NCBI GenBank assembly: GCA_032622095.1
Contig: CP136064.1
Location: forward strand, 144,913,954 to 144,977,953
Direction: 5' to 3'
Origin: Siphonodentalium dalli
Lineage: Eukaryota > Mollusca > Scaphopoda > Gadilida > Siphonodentaliidae
DNA: 64,000 nucleotides
Shown: positions 55,839-64,000 of the stretch, piece by piece
Position numbering within the stretch: the first letter of the stretch is position 1
Layout: the number at the start of each line of letters is the position of its first letter
The notes under the pieces: generated by a model
What the model saw: the letters and a program-made list of their open reading frames with translations, nothing else
Database searches by the model: none
Told to the model about the DNA's origin: nothing
Made by a program: the position numbers and the translations under genes

Positions 55839-58415
55839 ATGAGTTCGCGAGGGAGACCTCGAACCAGTGGCAAGTCCCACAACAAAATGAGTGTTACGTA
55901 CTGTTCTAAACGGAAACAGAACCGAAAAGAGGAAGAGTTAGACAGTCAAACCATAACATCATTCTTTACAAACATTACCCAATTTACCGCTAGCGAAACT
56001 GACAGTGACAAAACGAAGGAAACTGAAACCGAAAGTGATATATCAAGTTCAACAACCTCTCAACCTGGGGGCAGTGGGGCCTCAACGTCTAGTACTACTA
56101 CTAGGCCTACAAGTACCAGTGACTTCGGCTTCAGACAGCGTGATGTAAGATCGGTTCTCGAACAGTTCCCATCATTCATGTTCACAAAAGATGGCTTTTT
56201 GTGCAAAATGTGCTCAATGTATAGCCCACAATACGACAAAAAACATTTGCAGAACACGGCATTTACAACTGTAGGAACAGACCTGGGAGATCATCCTACG
56301 CGTCGTTTAAAGGAACACCTGAAATCTGCAATTCATGCTCGGTGTGTGGAGAACGAAAAAACCGCGAACCGTCTCCTGCATAAAGGTGGTCTGGTTGGAA
56401 TGTTCGACACCAGTCATGTTGACACGGTATCAAAAAACCGTCAATACATTGGACATCTATTGCGGTCATTGGACTATCATGTAAAACATTACATTGCCAA
56501 GTCACAATTGTCAGATTTTGTGACATTCCTTTCGGAGAGCTTGAAGGAGCCTGTTACCTCGGAATTCATGGCCAGAAACAGTGGATACGGGCAATACATA
56601 TCCGGGCGATCCATCAAAGAGCTCCTGTCAACGTACAACATATTCTGCGTCAGGAAAATCACAGAATCGATGACATTTGGAACCAATTTCACGTTCTATA
56701 GTGACGACAGCGAAGCCTACAATGACCACGACGAAATGATTAATTTCATGTCATGGGTCGATCACAATAAAACCCTAGGCACGCTTGTACCGCATGTTTT
56801 TCTCAACATACGAGCAGTCACCGCCGACCATCGAGAATTAGAAGCGATTCCAAATGCGAAATCCATGTTTGATGCACCTACATTGTACAACACAATGAAA
56901 AATGTTGTTTCTGATATGAAAATGAAGAATATAAAATTTGTCTGTTTTGATGGGACAAACACGATGTCAGGCAATAAAGGCGGTGTACAGAAACTTTGGA
57001 GGAACGACCACCCGCAAATTATCTACATAAACTGTCGGAATCACCGATTGGCACTGGTCTTTGTCCATTTAAAAAAGCGGTTCCCACAGATGAGTGAATT
57101 CGACGAACTGTTATTCGACGTATACCAAGCAATAGACGCCAGCAAGGTGGCAAAAAACGTTTTCCACAACATACAATCAATCCGTGGCGAAAATCCTCTT
57201 CAAATGGTGGGTGCATGTCTGACACGATGGCTCTCCCATTTCAAGGCAGCAAAACGTGTTTGCGATAGATACTCAGATTTACTGGAAACATTCAGTAACT
57301 TGTTAAAAAAAAATGGCGACACAAAGTATCTGAACATTAATAAGCGCCTGACAATGCCAGAAAATGTGTGCACAATGCTGCTAATGGTCGATATTCTGGA
57401 ACGGACCAACACGCTCTCGACCATGCTACAGGCCACCACAGCAAATATTCCCCAGGTCATCGAGTACGTAAATGTTGTCGATACTTACCTCAAGGCATTG
57501 CCAAGCAAACAAGGTTACTATGGACGTGCTGAAGAGTTCCTCGAGAAAGCAAAGACCTATCAAAACGAAAGTGTCGGCTATGTCCGTGTAACAAGACAAG
57601 CAACAAGTGTTATTGCGTCATTTGATAATGAGGACTTTGAGATCAAATTTATCAAACCATTCGCTACATCACAATCAGAAGAGATCAAGACCGCGTTCTA
57701 TGATGACCAACACCCGGTAGTGGCAAACCTGTTGGAGTTGTTTCACATGCCTATAAGTCAAACCCAGGCAAACAGTCAACTAGACGACAACACATGGATC
57801 GAGCAACGCATGGACAAACTTGCGACATTCTATCAAATGGGACCAAAGGCCGAGGCCGAAACATCAAATGAACGTGACCGTGGCGACTGTAACCTTGAAG
57901 CTGATCAGGACAAATTCGTCAGCAAGTTGGCGAACGAATATAAAGACTTTCTAACTCATGTCAAAATACTCAAGCAAACATGGGAATCTGAAAACAAAGA
58001 ACAAATCCAATATCTGAAGAAGAAATTGGCCGTCAAGACAGCGGAAGCCGGGAAAAAATATGTGCCCAAATATGTTCTAAAACAACTGGAAGAGAAAATT
58101 GATGTCCTCGAGAAAAAGCGTGCGACACCTGCCGATGTGTATGAGAAACTTTCTGATCTTGCAGCATATCGAAACATGTTGTTTTTTCTAGATTTGTGTT
58201 GCATTATGCCGATATCTAATGCGGTTTCTGAAAAGGGGTTCAGTCAAATGCAATTGTTGTTAGGGAAACATCAAGGCTCAACAAAGGACGAGACCCTTGA
58301 CCAATTGTTAAGAATAAGATTGTTTCCGCTGGAACTCAATGACAACTCTATCCAAGAGATCATTGACATTTTTGACAGAGAGCATAACAAGAATAGATAT
58401 ATCAAACTGCACTGA
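55839..58415 (+). CDS. Intact hAT-superfamily transposase
   Basis: An uninterrupted frame of 858 codons from ATG 55839 (875 from 55788). I prefer 55839 because MSSRGRPRTSG carries an AT-hook core (RGRP). Numbered from 55788: residues 40-115 are a Ser/Thr-rich acidic linker. C139, C142, H177 and H183 form a BED-like finger (GFLCKMC ... RLKEHLKSAIH). FYSDDSEAY near 305 and FVCFDGTNTMSGNKGG near 392 are the catalytic-core blocks with candidate aspartates, followed by CRNHRLAL. TRWLSHFKAAK carries the conserved RW. A long helical, lysine-rich insertion spans about 700-780. MPISNAVSEKGFSQMQLLLG with LDQLLRIRLF (807-850) is the hATC dimerisation domain. It resembles ZNF862-type animal hAT proteins. 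Terminal repeats were not resolved. It could be an active transposon or a domesticated gene. Confidence 0.92.
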   Translation: MSSRGRPRTSGKSHNKMSVTYCSKRKQNRKEEELDSQTITSFFTNITQFTASETDSDKTKETETESDISSSTTSQPGGSGASTSSTTTRPTSTSDFGFRQRDVRSVLEQFPSFMFTKDGFLCKMCSMYSPQYDKKHLQNTAFTTVGTDLGDHPTRRLKEHLKSAIHARCVENEKTANRLLHKGGLVGMFDTSHVDTVSKNRQYIGHLLRSLDYHVKHYIAKSQLSDFVTFLSESLKEPVTSEFMARNSGYGQYISGRSIKELLSTYNIFCVRKITESMTFGTNFTFYSDDSEAYNDHDEMINFMSWVDHNKTLGTLVPHVFLNIRAVTADHRELEAIPNAKSMFDAPTLYNTMKNVVSDMKMKNIKFVCFDGTNTMSGNKGGVQKLWRNDHPQIIYINCRNHRLALVFVHLKKRFPQMSEFDELLFDVYQAIDASKVAKNVFHNIQSIRGENPLQMVGACLTRWLSHFKAAKRVCDRYSDLLETFSNLLKKNGDTKYLNINKRLTMPENVCTMLLMVDILERTNTLSTMLQATTANIPQVIEYVNVVDTYLKALPSKQGYYGRAEEFLEKAKTYQNESVGYVRVTRQATSVIASFDNEDFEIKFIKPFATSQSEEIKTAFYDDQHPVVANLLELFHMPISQTQANSQLDDNTWIEQRMDKLATFYQMGPKAEAETSNERDRGDCNLEADQDKFVSKLANEYKDFLTHVKILKQTWESENKEQIQYLKKKLAVKTAEAGKKYVPKYVLKQLEEKIDVLEKKRATPADVYEKLSDLAAYRNMLFFLDLCCIMPISNAVSEKGFSQMQLLLGKHQGSTKDETLDQLLRIRLFPLELNDNSIQEIIDIFDREHNKNRYIKLH

Positions 58416-58526
58416 GTTGGAGTGTCAATGATTTCTTGGATAGCAATGCATTGTCGTTCAGTTCTAGCGGAAAGTTTGGAATTAATCTTATGCCTGAGCT
58501 CATAACATTACAAGAATTAGAATATT

Positions 58527-58721
58527 GCACCCAGGGCCGATAAGGTTCGGGGTGATTTATGTGGTTCTTTGATCCTGTCATCCGGCAGACATTCCGGTTT
58601 TTCGGTACGATCCGTTCCGTATCGGCCGAACTTAAAGTCCGCATTTTACATCCGCCCGGAATGCTGCCTCCTTCCGGTAACTGAGAAAGCAATTCACTTT
58701 TGAATTATACGCATCGCGCTC
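58527..58721 (+). repeat. Split direct repeat A1
   Basis: 195 bp, from GCACCCAGGGCCGATAAGG to GCATCGCGCTC. Identical by eye to A2. Confidence 0.93.
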
Positions 58722-58916
58722 GGTTGTGTGTCGTCAAATCCTATCTGTTTCCATCCGTCACCGTGTTTCTTCGCCAGCCTTCATTTATTCGTCTATCATC
58801 TTGTTCCTTGTGCGTTCTGTCTGCGTCCTGTTCCGTCGGCGTTACCTATTTTCGTGGGTAGCGCACGTGTTTCCCTGTTTGTGTTTGTCGTTCGGTGGCA
58901 ATCACATATTTCTCTT

Positions 58917-59984
58917 ATGGTTCGTACGGGATCTCGCGGTCGGGCCCGCGACCGTTCGTCTCGTAGCAGTCGCCAGGATGCGTCTGCCAGCTCGTCTCGT
59001 GCTGGTCCTGCTTCCAGTGACCGTGTTGGGCCTTCTTCTCGGGGTTCGGCCAGTGTGTCCTCTGTGGCTGATTCACGGGTGCGCGGCCGTGGTCAGCATT
59101 CGCGTGGCAGGCCTGCTCGTGGCTCTGGACGGGGACGCCGCGCCTCCCGTGGCCGGGTTTCCCATTCTCGTGGCCGCGATCCTGTTCGTCAGCCTCGTCG
59201 TCAGCCCAGTCGTCAGTCTCGTCGCCAGGCTAGTCGCCGACTGGATGGTTCTCCGCGCCCCAAGTTTCCGCGCTATGGATCCAGGTCACCATCAGCGTCT
59301 CCTTTGTCGACCCGTCGTCGCAGCAGTTCTGATGACAGCTCCACTTCTCTCCGCCGCCGCGAGGATTCCCGTGTGGCATCGGTGATGCACCGACCGACCG
59401 CTCCGGCAAGAGACAGAACTGATCCGGGTAATCCCTTATTTAGCTTACCATCCTCACTGGTCTCCCATTGGGACGCCCCCTTGCCGATTCCTACGGCGGC
59501 AGACGGTTTTGGCTCTCACGTTTCCAGGTCTATTCGCGACAAAATTTTCCGGGGCGATTTTATCAATTTGGATCAACTGCAGGAACCCGCCTCATCTATT
59601 CATACAGCTGACCCCCGTCAGTTGGTTGTCTCTGCTTCCGGGCAAATCCGCGTTGCGCCAAGCGGGCATGCTGCTCCAATAACGTCTGTTGACTCGTGGA
59701 CCGATGCTTTTCTCACTTTCGTTTCGGTGTACCTCGACGTTCACCCTGAATCGTCGGCCCAGCCCCTTTTGCGTTACCTGCGCACAATTCGTTGGGCGGC
59801 TGCTAAATGTGGGGGATCTGCCTGGCAGGTGTACGATACCCAATTTCGGTTGAAGTGGGTTGGGAATACTGCTACTCCTTGGGAGACCATCGACCCTAAC
59901 CTTTGGCTGCTGGTCATGACGCCCCAGGTTCGGCACCCTCAGATGGGATCCATCTCTCCCCCGTCGGCAACGCTCTCTACCTGA
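58917..59984 (+). CDS. Gag-like ORF1 of the PAT/Ngaro-type element
   Basis: 355 codons from ATG 58917. The frame is open further upstream (58728), but 58917 starts a basic, soluble protein (MVRTGSRGRARDRSSRS) instead of a hydrophobic stretch. Residues 1-150 are Arg/Ser-rich with RGRGQHSRGRPARGSGRGRR, likely nucleic-acid binding. Residues about 165-340 form a folded domain: SSLVSHWDAPLPIPTAADGF, GSHVSRSIRDKIFRGDFINL, WTDAFLTFVSVYLDVHPESS, LLRYLRTIRWAAAKCGGSAW, YDTQFRLKWV and WETIDPNLWLLVM. The last blocks (W-x2-AF, Y-x3-HP, YD-x2-FR, W-x2-ID-x2-LW) are those of DIRS/Ngaro ORF1 proteins. The overlapping 219-codon frame (58726-59385) is a shadow. GC content and codon use are clearly higher than in the surroundings. 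Confidence 0.85.
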   Translation: MVRTGSRGRARDRSSRSSRQDASASSSRAGPASSDRVGPSSRGSASVSSVADSRVRGRGQHSRGRPARGSGRGRRASRGRVSHSRGRDPVRQPRRQPSRQSRRQASRRLDGSPRPKFPRYGSRSPSASPLSTRRRSSSDDSSTSLRRREDSRVASVMHRPTAPARDRTDPGNPLFSLPSSLVSHWDAPLPIPTAADGFGSHVSRSIRDKIFRGDFINLDQLQEPASSIHTADPRQLVVSASGQIRVAPSGHAAPITSVDSWTDAFLTFVSVYLDVHPESSAQPLLRYLRTIRWAAAKCGGSAWQVYDTQFRLKWVGNTATPWETIDPNLWLLVMTPQVRHPQMGSISPPSATLST

Positions 59985-60283
59985 ATAGTCTCCAGGACGC
60001 CCTGGGGACCTTCCTGGCATCTGACACTATGGTTTTCCCGGTGGTTTAACTGTTTCATTGATGTCATTGGGCATGGAGCTCCTGGTTTGGGGGAGTGCTG
60101 CGCACTCTATGGCGGTCCTGCAGATAGTGGTAGTGGTAGTGTCGCCATAGCGTTATAACCTGTCTGGTAACTTTGATGGGTGGCTTATCAATAGTAGCTT
60201 AGTATGTTTATGACTGCGCAGTCATCTTATGCTTATTCGAGAGTGCTCTCGAACTGTAGCCTGAGTGTAATATTCCAGGCCGT

Positions 60284-60686
60284 TGCTTAGCCATAGGGAG
60301 TTGGGCTGTCCAGTGGTCTCTACTGCCATTCCTGCGTCGCACTCGTTGGGCATCTCCCTGTTGGCCGTGTGTGCTTATTGCTTAGGGCGCCTCATAGCAA
60401 TTCTTGGGCGCCGGCTCCGAATCGTACCTTGCTCGTCGGGCCATGCTCATGCCTGCGCTGTACAGAAGTATTTCTTCAGCGTTCTCTGCTTCGGCTTCTC
60501 GTCAGAGCTAAGGCTCTGCTTAATTGGTTTCCATGCGTATGGGCTATCTGCAGGACAAGCTTATAATGTTGCATTAAAGCTGAGATCATAACCCACTCAT
60601 GTGTTGTCATTTAAATATTCCATGCAGTAGTGGCAGGGCTGTCACTGGTGGGGGTAGTGTCTCTTGGATCTGAGTGATCACATAAT
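60284..60686 (+). repeat. Split direct repeat B1
   Basis: 403 bp, starting TGCTTAGCCATAGGGAGTTG and ending GTGATCACATAAT. Abuts A2. Confidence 0.93.
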
Positions 60687-60881
60687 GCACCCAGGGCCGA
60701 TAAGGTTCGGGGTGATTTATGTGGTTCTTTGATCCTGTCATCCGGCAGACATTCCGGTTTTTCGGTACGATCCGTTCCGTATCGGCCGAACTTAAAGTCC
60801 GCATTTTACATCCGCCCGGAATGCTGCCTCCTTCCGGTAACTGAGAAAGCAATTCACTTTTGAATTATACGCATCGCGCTC
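60687..60881 (+). repeat. Split direct repeat A2
   Basis: 195 bp, identical by eye to A1. Followed by CCTCCCTCCCCCCCC. Confidence 0.93.
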
Positions 60882-61111
60882 CCTCCCTCCCCCCCCTTGG
60901 AGCTCCATGCCCCGCTTTGTTCGGCGTCCCGAGTGGCACGCCATATTCATTGTTCTGTGCTGCCTGTTCTGTTTTGGGCCTAGGGCCCTGTGTATTTGCA
61001 TCTCGTTGCTGCTGTTTGTTTTCCCTTTCAGGTGCTGTGTCATCAGTGCCATTGATCCAGCTTTGGTGCGTCCTGCAGGGGTAACTTTGGTGTTGCCCGC
61101 CCATACCACGG

Positions 61112-61514
61112 TGCTTAGCCATAGGGAGTTGGGCTGTCCAGTGGTCTCTACTGCCATTCCTGCGTCGCACTCGTTGGGCATCTCCCTGTTGGCCGTGTGT
61201 GCTTATTGCTTAGGGCGCCTCATAGCAATTCTTGGGCGCCGGCTCCGAATCGTACCTTGCTCGTCGGGCCATGCTCATGCCTGCGCTGTACAGAAGTATT
61301 TCTTCAGCGTTCTCTGCTTCGGCTTCTCGTCAGAGCTAAGGCTCTGCTTAATTGGTTTCCATGCGTATGGGCTATCTGCAGGACAAGCTTATAATGTTGC
61401 ATTAAAGCTGAGATCATAACCCACTCATGTGTTGTCATTTAAATATTCCATGCAGTAGTGGCAGGGCTGTCACTGGTGGGGGTAGTGTCTCTTGGATCTG
61501 AGTGATCACATAAT
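61112..61514 (+). repeat. Split direct repeat B2
   Basis: 403 bp, identical by eye to B1, ending the element at CACATAAT before GAATAG. Confidence 0.93.
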
Positions 61515-63105
61515 GAATAGTTTAATAATAATAGTGTTATAATATAATAGCATACAGTCTTTATACATTGAACAATGAACAGATAATATTTAATCATTAA
61601 TGATCATCATCATAATAATAATATGGATTGGACATCTTGGTCTAAGGTCTTTGACTTTGCCTAACAATAGTTGCATCTGAGTGAGTCTGAGATTGAATCA
61701 TTCATTGACTCGGTCACTCACTGAGTCCTATTTCTGAAACTGCATTAGATCATGTTTCCATTAAAATTGTATCCTGAGGCTGATCTAACCAATCAACAAC
61801 ATAAATATAAATCATTATCTTGCTCTTATATTTTGTTTATCAAAGATTCAAACATCATTACATGACATATGTTAACTTACAAGATTAACCTAACTAAATC
61901 ACTGTTTATAATATATAACTGTTATATTTTCAAAAAATTATTTCTAAAATGTGTGGTAGACAAACCTGAGACTGTTGTATTTTAAAATTTTATTTCTAAA
62001 ATTGTTTTATTTTCAAATTTTTACTTTTAAAATGTGCACTAGTCAGATTATTTTGTTCCATTAAAATTGTTTTCAATCAACATCAATTTTGTTCACTCTG
62101 TTCAATAAGGGGTTATTTAGCAAATTAGTGTTTGGTTAATAACCATCATCCCAAAATCCATATATATTATTAAATACATGATTTCATCATCAACTTCATT
62201 CTTCAATCTTGATAAGTTGATTAGATTTAATTTTTAATCAATTCATTTATTTATATTTTCATCAGTTTGTGACTTTGTCACAATATACATAAGTTAGCAC
62301 TTAAGTTCACATAATTTTGAACACATTCAGCAACAAGAATTAGATACTAAAAAGTCTAAAATTATATTTATTAAATAATTGACTTAATAATATATTAGAA
62401 TTATGCACAAGAATAAAGTCAAAAAGTGTTTTGGGATGATGAGTTTGATATCCAATTATGTAAATGGTACTGTATGAAACAATTTTCTGGATGTGACCTT
62501 GTATATTGCTCTGAAAATGTGAAATGGACTAGAAATGAAAGATTACAGTATAAAATCTTCAATACAATTAGGTTGAAATAGATACTTAGTATAGTCTGAG
62601 AAGCCAGGAAATGGCGTTTCGTGGTCTTGAAATCTCAAATTTTCGCAAACCTGCCGGAACCATGGTCCGGCAGGTTTGTTCGGTGTCCCCAAATTAGACT
62701 AATGGAAAGGTCTGACGGCAGGTGGAGCATAGTTAGGCCACTGATTTTTTATTAGTTGGTTTGCGGAATTTTTTCTGGAAAAGTTGGGTCGGTCGGTCGG
62801 AAAAAAAAGAACGAAATAAAAAGATGGAATACACTCAATTTTTCAAATAAAAGGAAAATGGTTAGAAAATAACTTTGTATCATATCTATTATCTTACATC
62901 TATTATTGGCATCTCAATATACAGCCAGATACTTGATCTGACTAGTAAAACAAGGTTGATATATGTTTGTATTAATTGTAATCACTTTTAATACTCTTTA
63001 AACATACCGGTAACATAGCGAAAACAAAAACACAAAACTAGATGTTGATTTTATTTGACATTATAGTTTATACAGTATATACATTTTACATCCTATATGA
63101 ATTTA
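61515..63105. other. AT-rich stretch, no gene
   Basis: Very AT-rich with no frame over 60 codons. Notable bits are a hairpin CCTGCCGG-AACCATGGT-CCGGCAGG at about 62651-62675, followed by CGGTGTCCCCAAATTAGAC, similar to CGGTGTCCCCAAATTACGAC at about 55556 upstream of the hAT gene, and GGTCGGTCGGTCGG at about 62789. The shared word may mark the far end of the hAT element, though it is in the same orientation at both places. Confidence 0.45.
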
Positions 63106-63109
63106 ATAT

Positions 63110-63510
63110 AATATAGTGCCATAGAGGTTTAATATATATGTGAATTTATATTACATCTATGTGGCACTATATTATATCAAATGTCTATGAATACAGGAGA
63201 AGTCATGTCAAATATACTTTGAATACGGGATAAGTCATGTAAAATGTACTTTGCTATATAAAATGTGAAATAGGTGTAATATATATGTGAATTTATATTA
63301 CATCTAAGTGGCACTATATTATATCAAATGTGTATGAATACAGGAGAAGTCATGTAAAATATACTTTGAATACAGGAGAAGTCATGTAAAATGTACTTTG
63401 CTATAAATGTGAAATAGGTGTAATATATATGTGAATTTATATTACATCTATGTGGCACTATATAATATCAAATGTGTATGAATACAGGAGAAGTCATGTA
63501 AAATATAAGT
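63110..63510. repeat. Three tandem units of about 145 bp
   Basis: ATATATGTGAATTTATATTA with CATCTA(T/A)GTGGCACTATA recurs at about 63133, 63281 and 63424. Each unit also carries TGAATACAGGAGAAGTCATG once or twice. Confidence 0.8.
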
Positions 63511-63729
63511 TTTTTTAATGTGGTCACCTGGTCAAATAGGGGCCAAGCGAAGGACAGTTTCCCTCTTAAAGGAATAGGGTGCTGAAAAAACAATAATATT
63601 TTCTTTCAATAAACCGATAATATATATATATAATGTCCATTGGGCGCATATAATCTAATATTCGACCGCCATTCGTTATTTGTATAACGATTATAAAAAA
63701 TTCCGAAGTTAGCCGAAGACTTTGTTGTA
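63511..63729. other. No feature seen
   Basis: AT-rich spacer with a TATATATATA run near 63620. Confidence 0.35.
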
Positions 63730-63737
63730 GACGAAGT

Positions 63738-63807
63738 CACGTGATCATCGGCCCGATCACGTGATTGTCACATGTAAACAGAAGCATAGCACGTGATCGA
63801 TCACGTG
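63738..63807. promoter_or_regulatory. Four CACGTG boxes in 70 bp
   Basis: CACGTG occurs at 63738-63743, 63758-63763, 63790-63795 and 63802-63807, with CACATG between. Three sit in (A/G)TCACGTGAT or GATCACGTG contexts, close to the CLEAR/E-box core GTCACGTGAC of MiT/TFE factors, and two are arranged as GTGATCGATCAC. They may mark a promoter just beyond the window, but no transcript is visible. Confidence 0.5.
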
Positions 63808-64000
63808 GTAACCCATCGACAACGCATAGGTACGCTAGGGCAGTATTTTAAGTTTGCATGTAGTCGATCGCGGCCTTTGAAGATTGTCGGGTTATCACAC
63901 TGCGAATGCTAAACTTTGCCGAAAACATCGCCGTTCTCGTAATTAAATGTCTTTATCCTGTTATTATTATTATATGTATCGCGATGTGTTGTTACTAAAA
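63808..64000. other. Window end, no gene identified
   Basis: The sequence after the E-boxes becomes less AT-rich (GTCGATCGCGGCC), which would fit a promoter or first exon, but no frame long enough to judge is present. Confidence 0.3.

Larger units (their letters stand above)
58527..61514 (+). mobile_element. Non-autonomous PAT/Ngaro-type (DIRS-order) element
   Basis: Split direct repeats are in the order A1 (58527-58721), internal region, B1 (60284-60686), A2 (60687-60881), spacer, B2 (61112-61514). A1 and A2 are both 195 bp and B1 and B2 both 403 bp, and each pair looks identical by eye. This A1-B1A2B2 layout is specific to tyrosine-recombinase retrotransposons of PAT/Ngaro type. Joining the flanks gives GAATATT|GAATAG with no target duplication, as expected for that mechanism. 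The internal 1.56 kb has a gag-like ORF but no reverse transcriptase, RNase H or recombinase. It lies 112 bp past the hAT stop codon. Confidence 0.9.

Noticed and set aside
58726-59385. 219-codon hydrophobic frame overlapping the gag-like ORF
   Set aside because: Shadow of the Arg/Ser-rich ORF in another frame; Leu/Val richness comes from the GC-rich CGT/CGG codons read out of phase.
60907-61419. 170-codon frame spanning A2-B2
   Set aside because: Composed of split-direct-repeat sequence; the same peptide appears from B1 at 60283-60591, so it is repeat-derived, with no conserved domain.
58527-61514. LTR retrotransposon
   Set aside because: The repeats are split (A1 ... B1A2B2) and not simple terminal direct repeats, there is no TG..CA with target duplication, and ORF1 resembles DIRS/Ngaro.

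Overview
The window is eukaryotic, AT-rich and crowded with transposable elements. It has no bacterial gene organisation and no rRNA or tRNA that I could recognise. The repeat families (GTCC/GTCT-tract elements with about 155-bp tandem cores, foldback elements, PAT/DIRS-type and hAT elements) and an animal-type methionine sulfoxide reductase gene suggest a marine invertebrate, most likely a mollusc or another lophotrochozoan. That placement is inferred from repeat content and is not proven.

Only one ordinary host gene is convincing: a secreted or ER-type peptide-methionine (R)-S-oxide reductase (MsrB/SelR family) on the + strand. Exon 1 ends at 11872 and exon 2 is 31085-31257. They are joined across a 19.2-kb intron, and the splice joins the conserved SelR block exactly in frame. 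Later exons are not in the window. The intron holds a THAP-domain relic, a giant higher-order tandem array, a broken copy of a large CXC-domain gene family, two hAT-type non-autonomous elements and a 100-N assembly gap.

Layout: 0-3 kb, a 2.6-kb Harbinger-like element. 3-8.7 kb, a foldback element with arms over 1 kb, inserted in a Helitron-like GTCY element. 9-11.4 kb, GTCY-tract repeats. 11.6-31.3 kb, MSRB with its intron. 31.5-32.6 kb, an element made of about 21 copies of a CTTAAG-centred palindrome. 33-39.9 kb, mostly unannotated DNA with two terminal-inverted-repeat elements. 40.3-43.8 kb, degenerate hAT copies. 44.1-46 kb, a broken LINE. 46.1-54.3 kb, a second foldback element whose left arm is expanded into four 1.16-kb tandem units and interrupted by a Harbinger-like insertion. 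55.8-58.4 kb, an intact hAT transposase ORF. 58.5-61.5 kb, a complete non-autonomous PAT/Ngaro-type element (A1-B1-A2-B2 split direct repeats with a gag-like ORF). 61.5-64 kb, AT-rich DNA ending in four CACGTG boxes.

The most promising lead for something undescribed is that three separate loci (two foldback elements and the 16.2-20.2 kb locus) carry pieces of the same large gene family: a segment with VADNVDH-, LGGFHT- and LPPC-type blocks and a C-terminal tesmin-like CXC domain. The first and third loci also share a minisatellite and a flanking unique segment. This suggests the gene family travels with, or drives, a poorly characterised class of mobile element.
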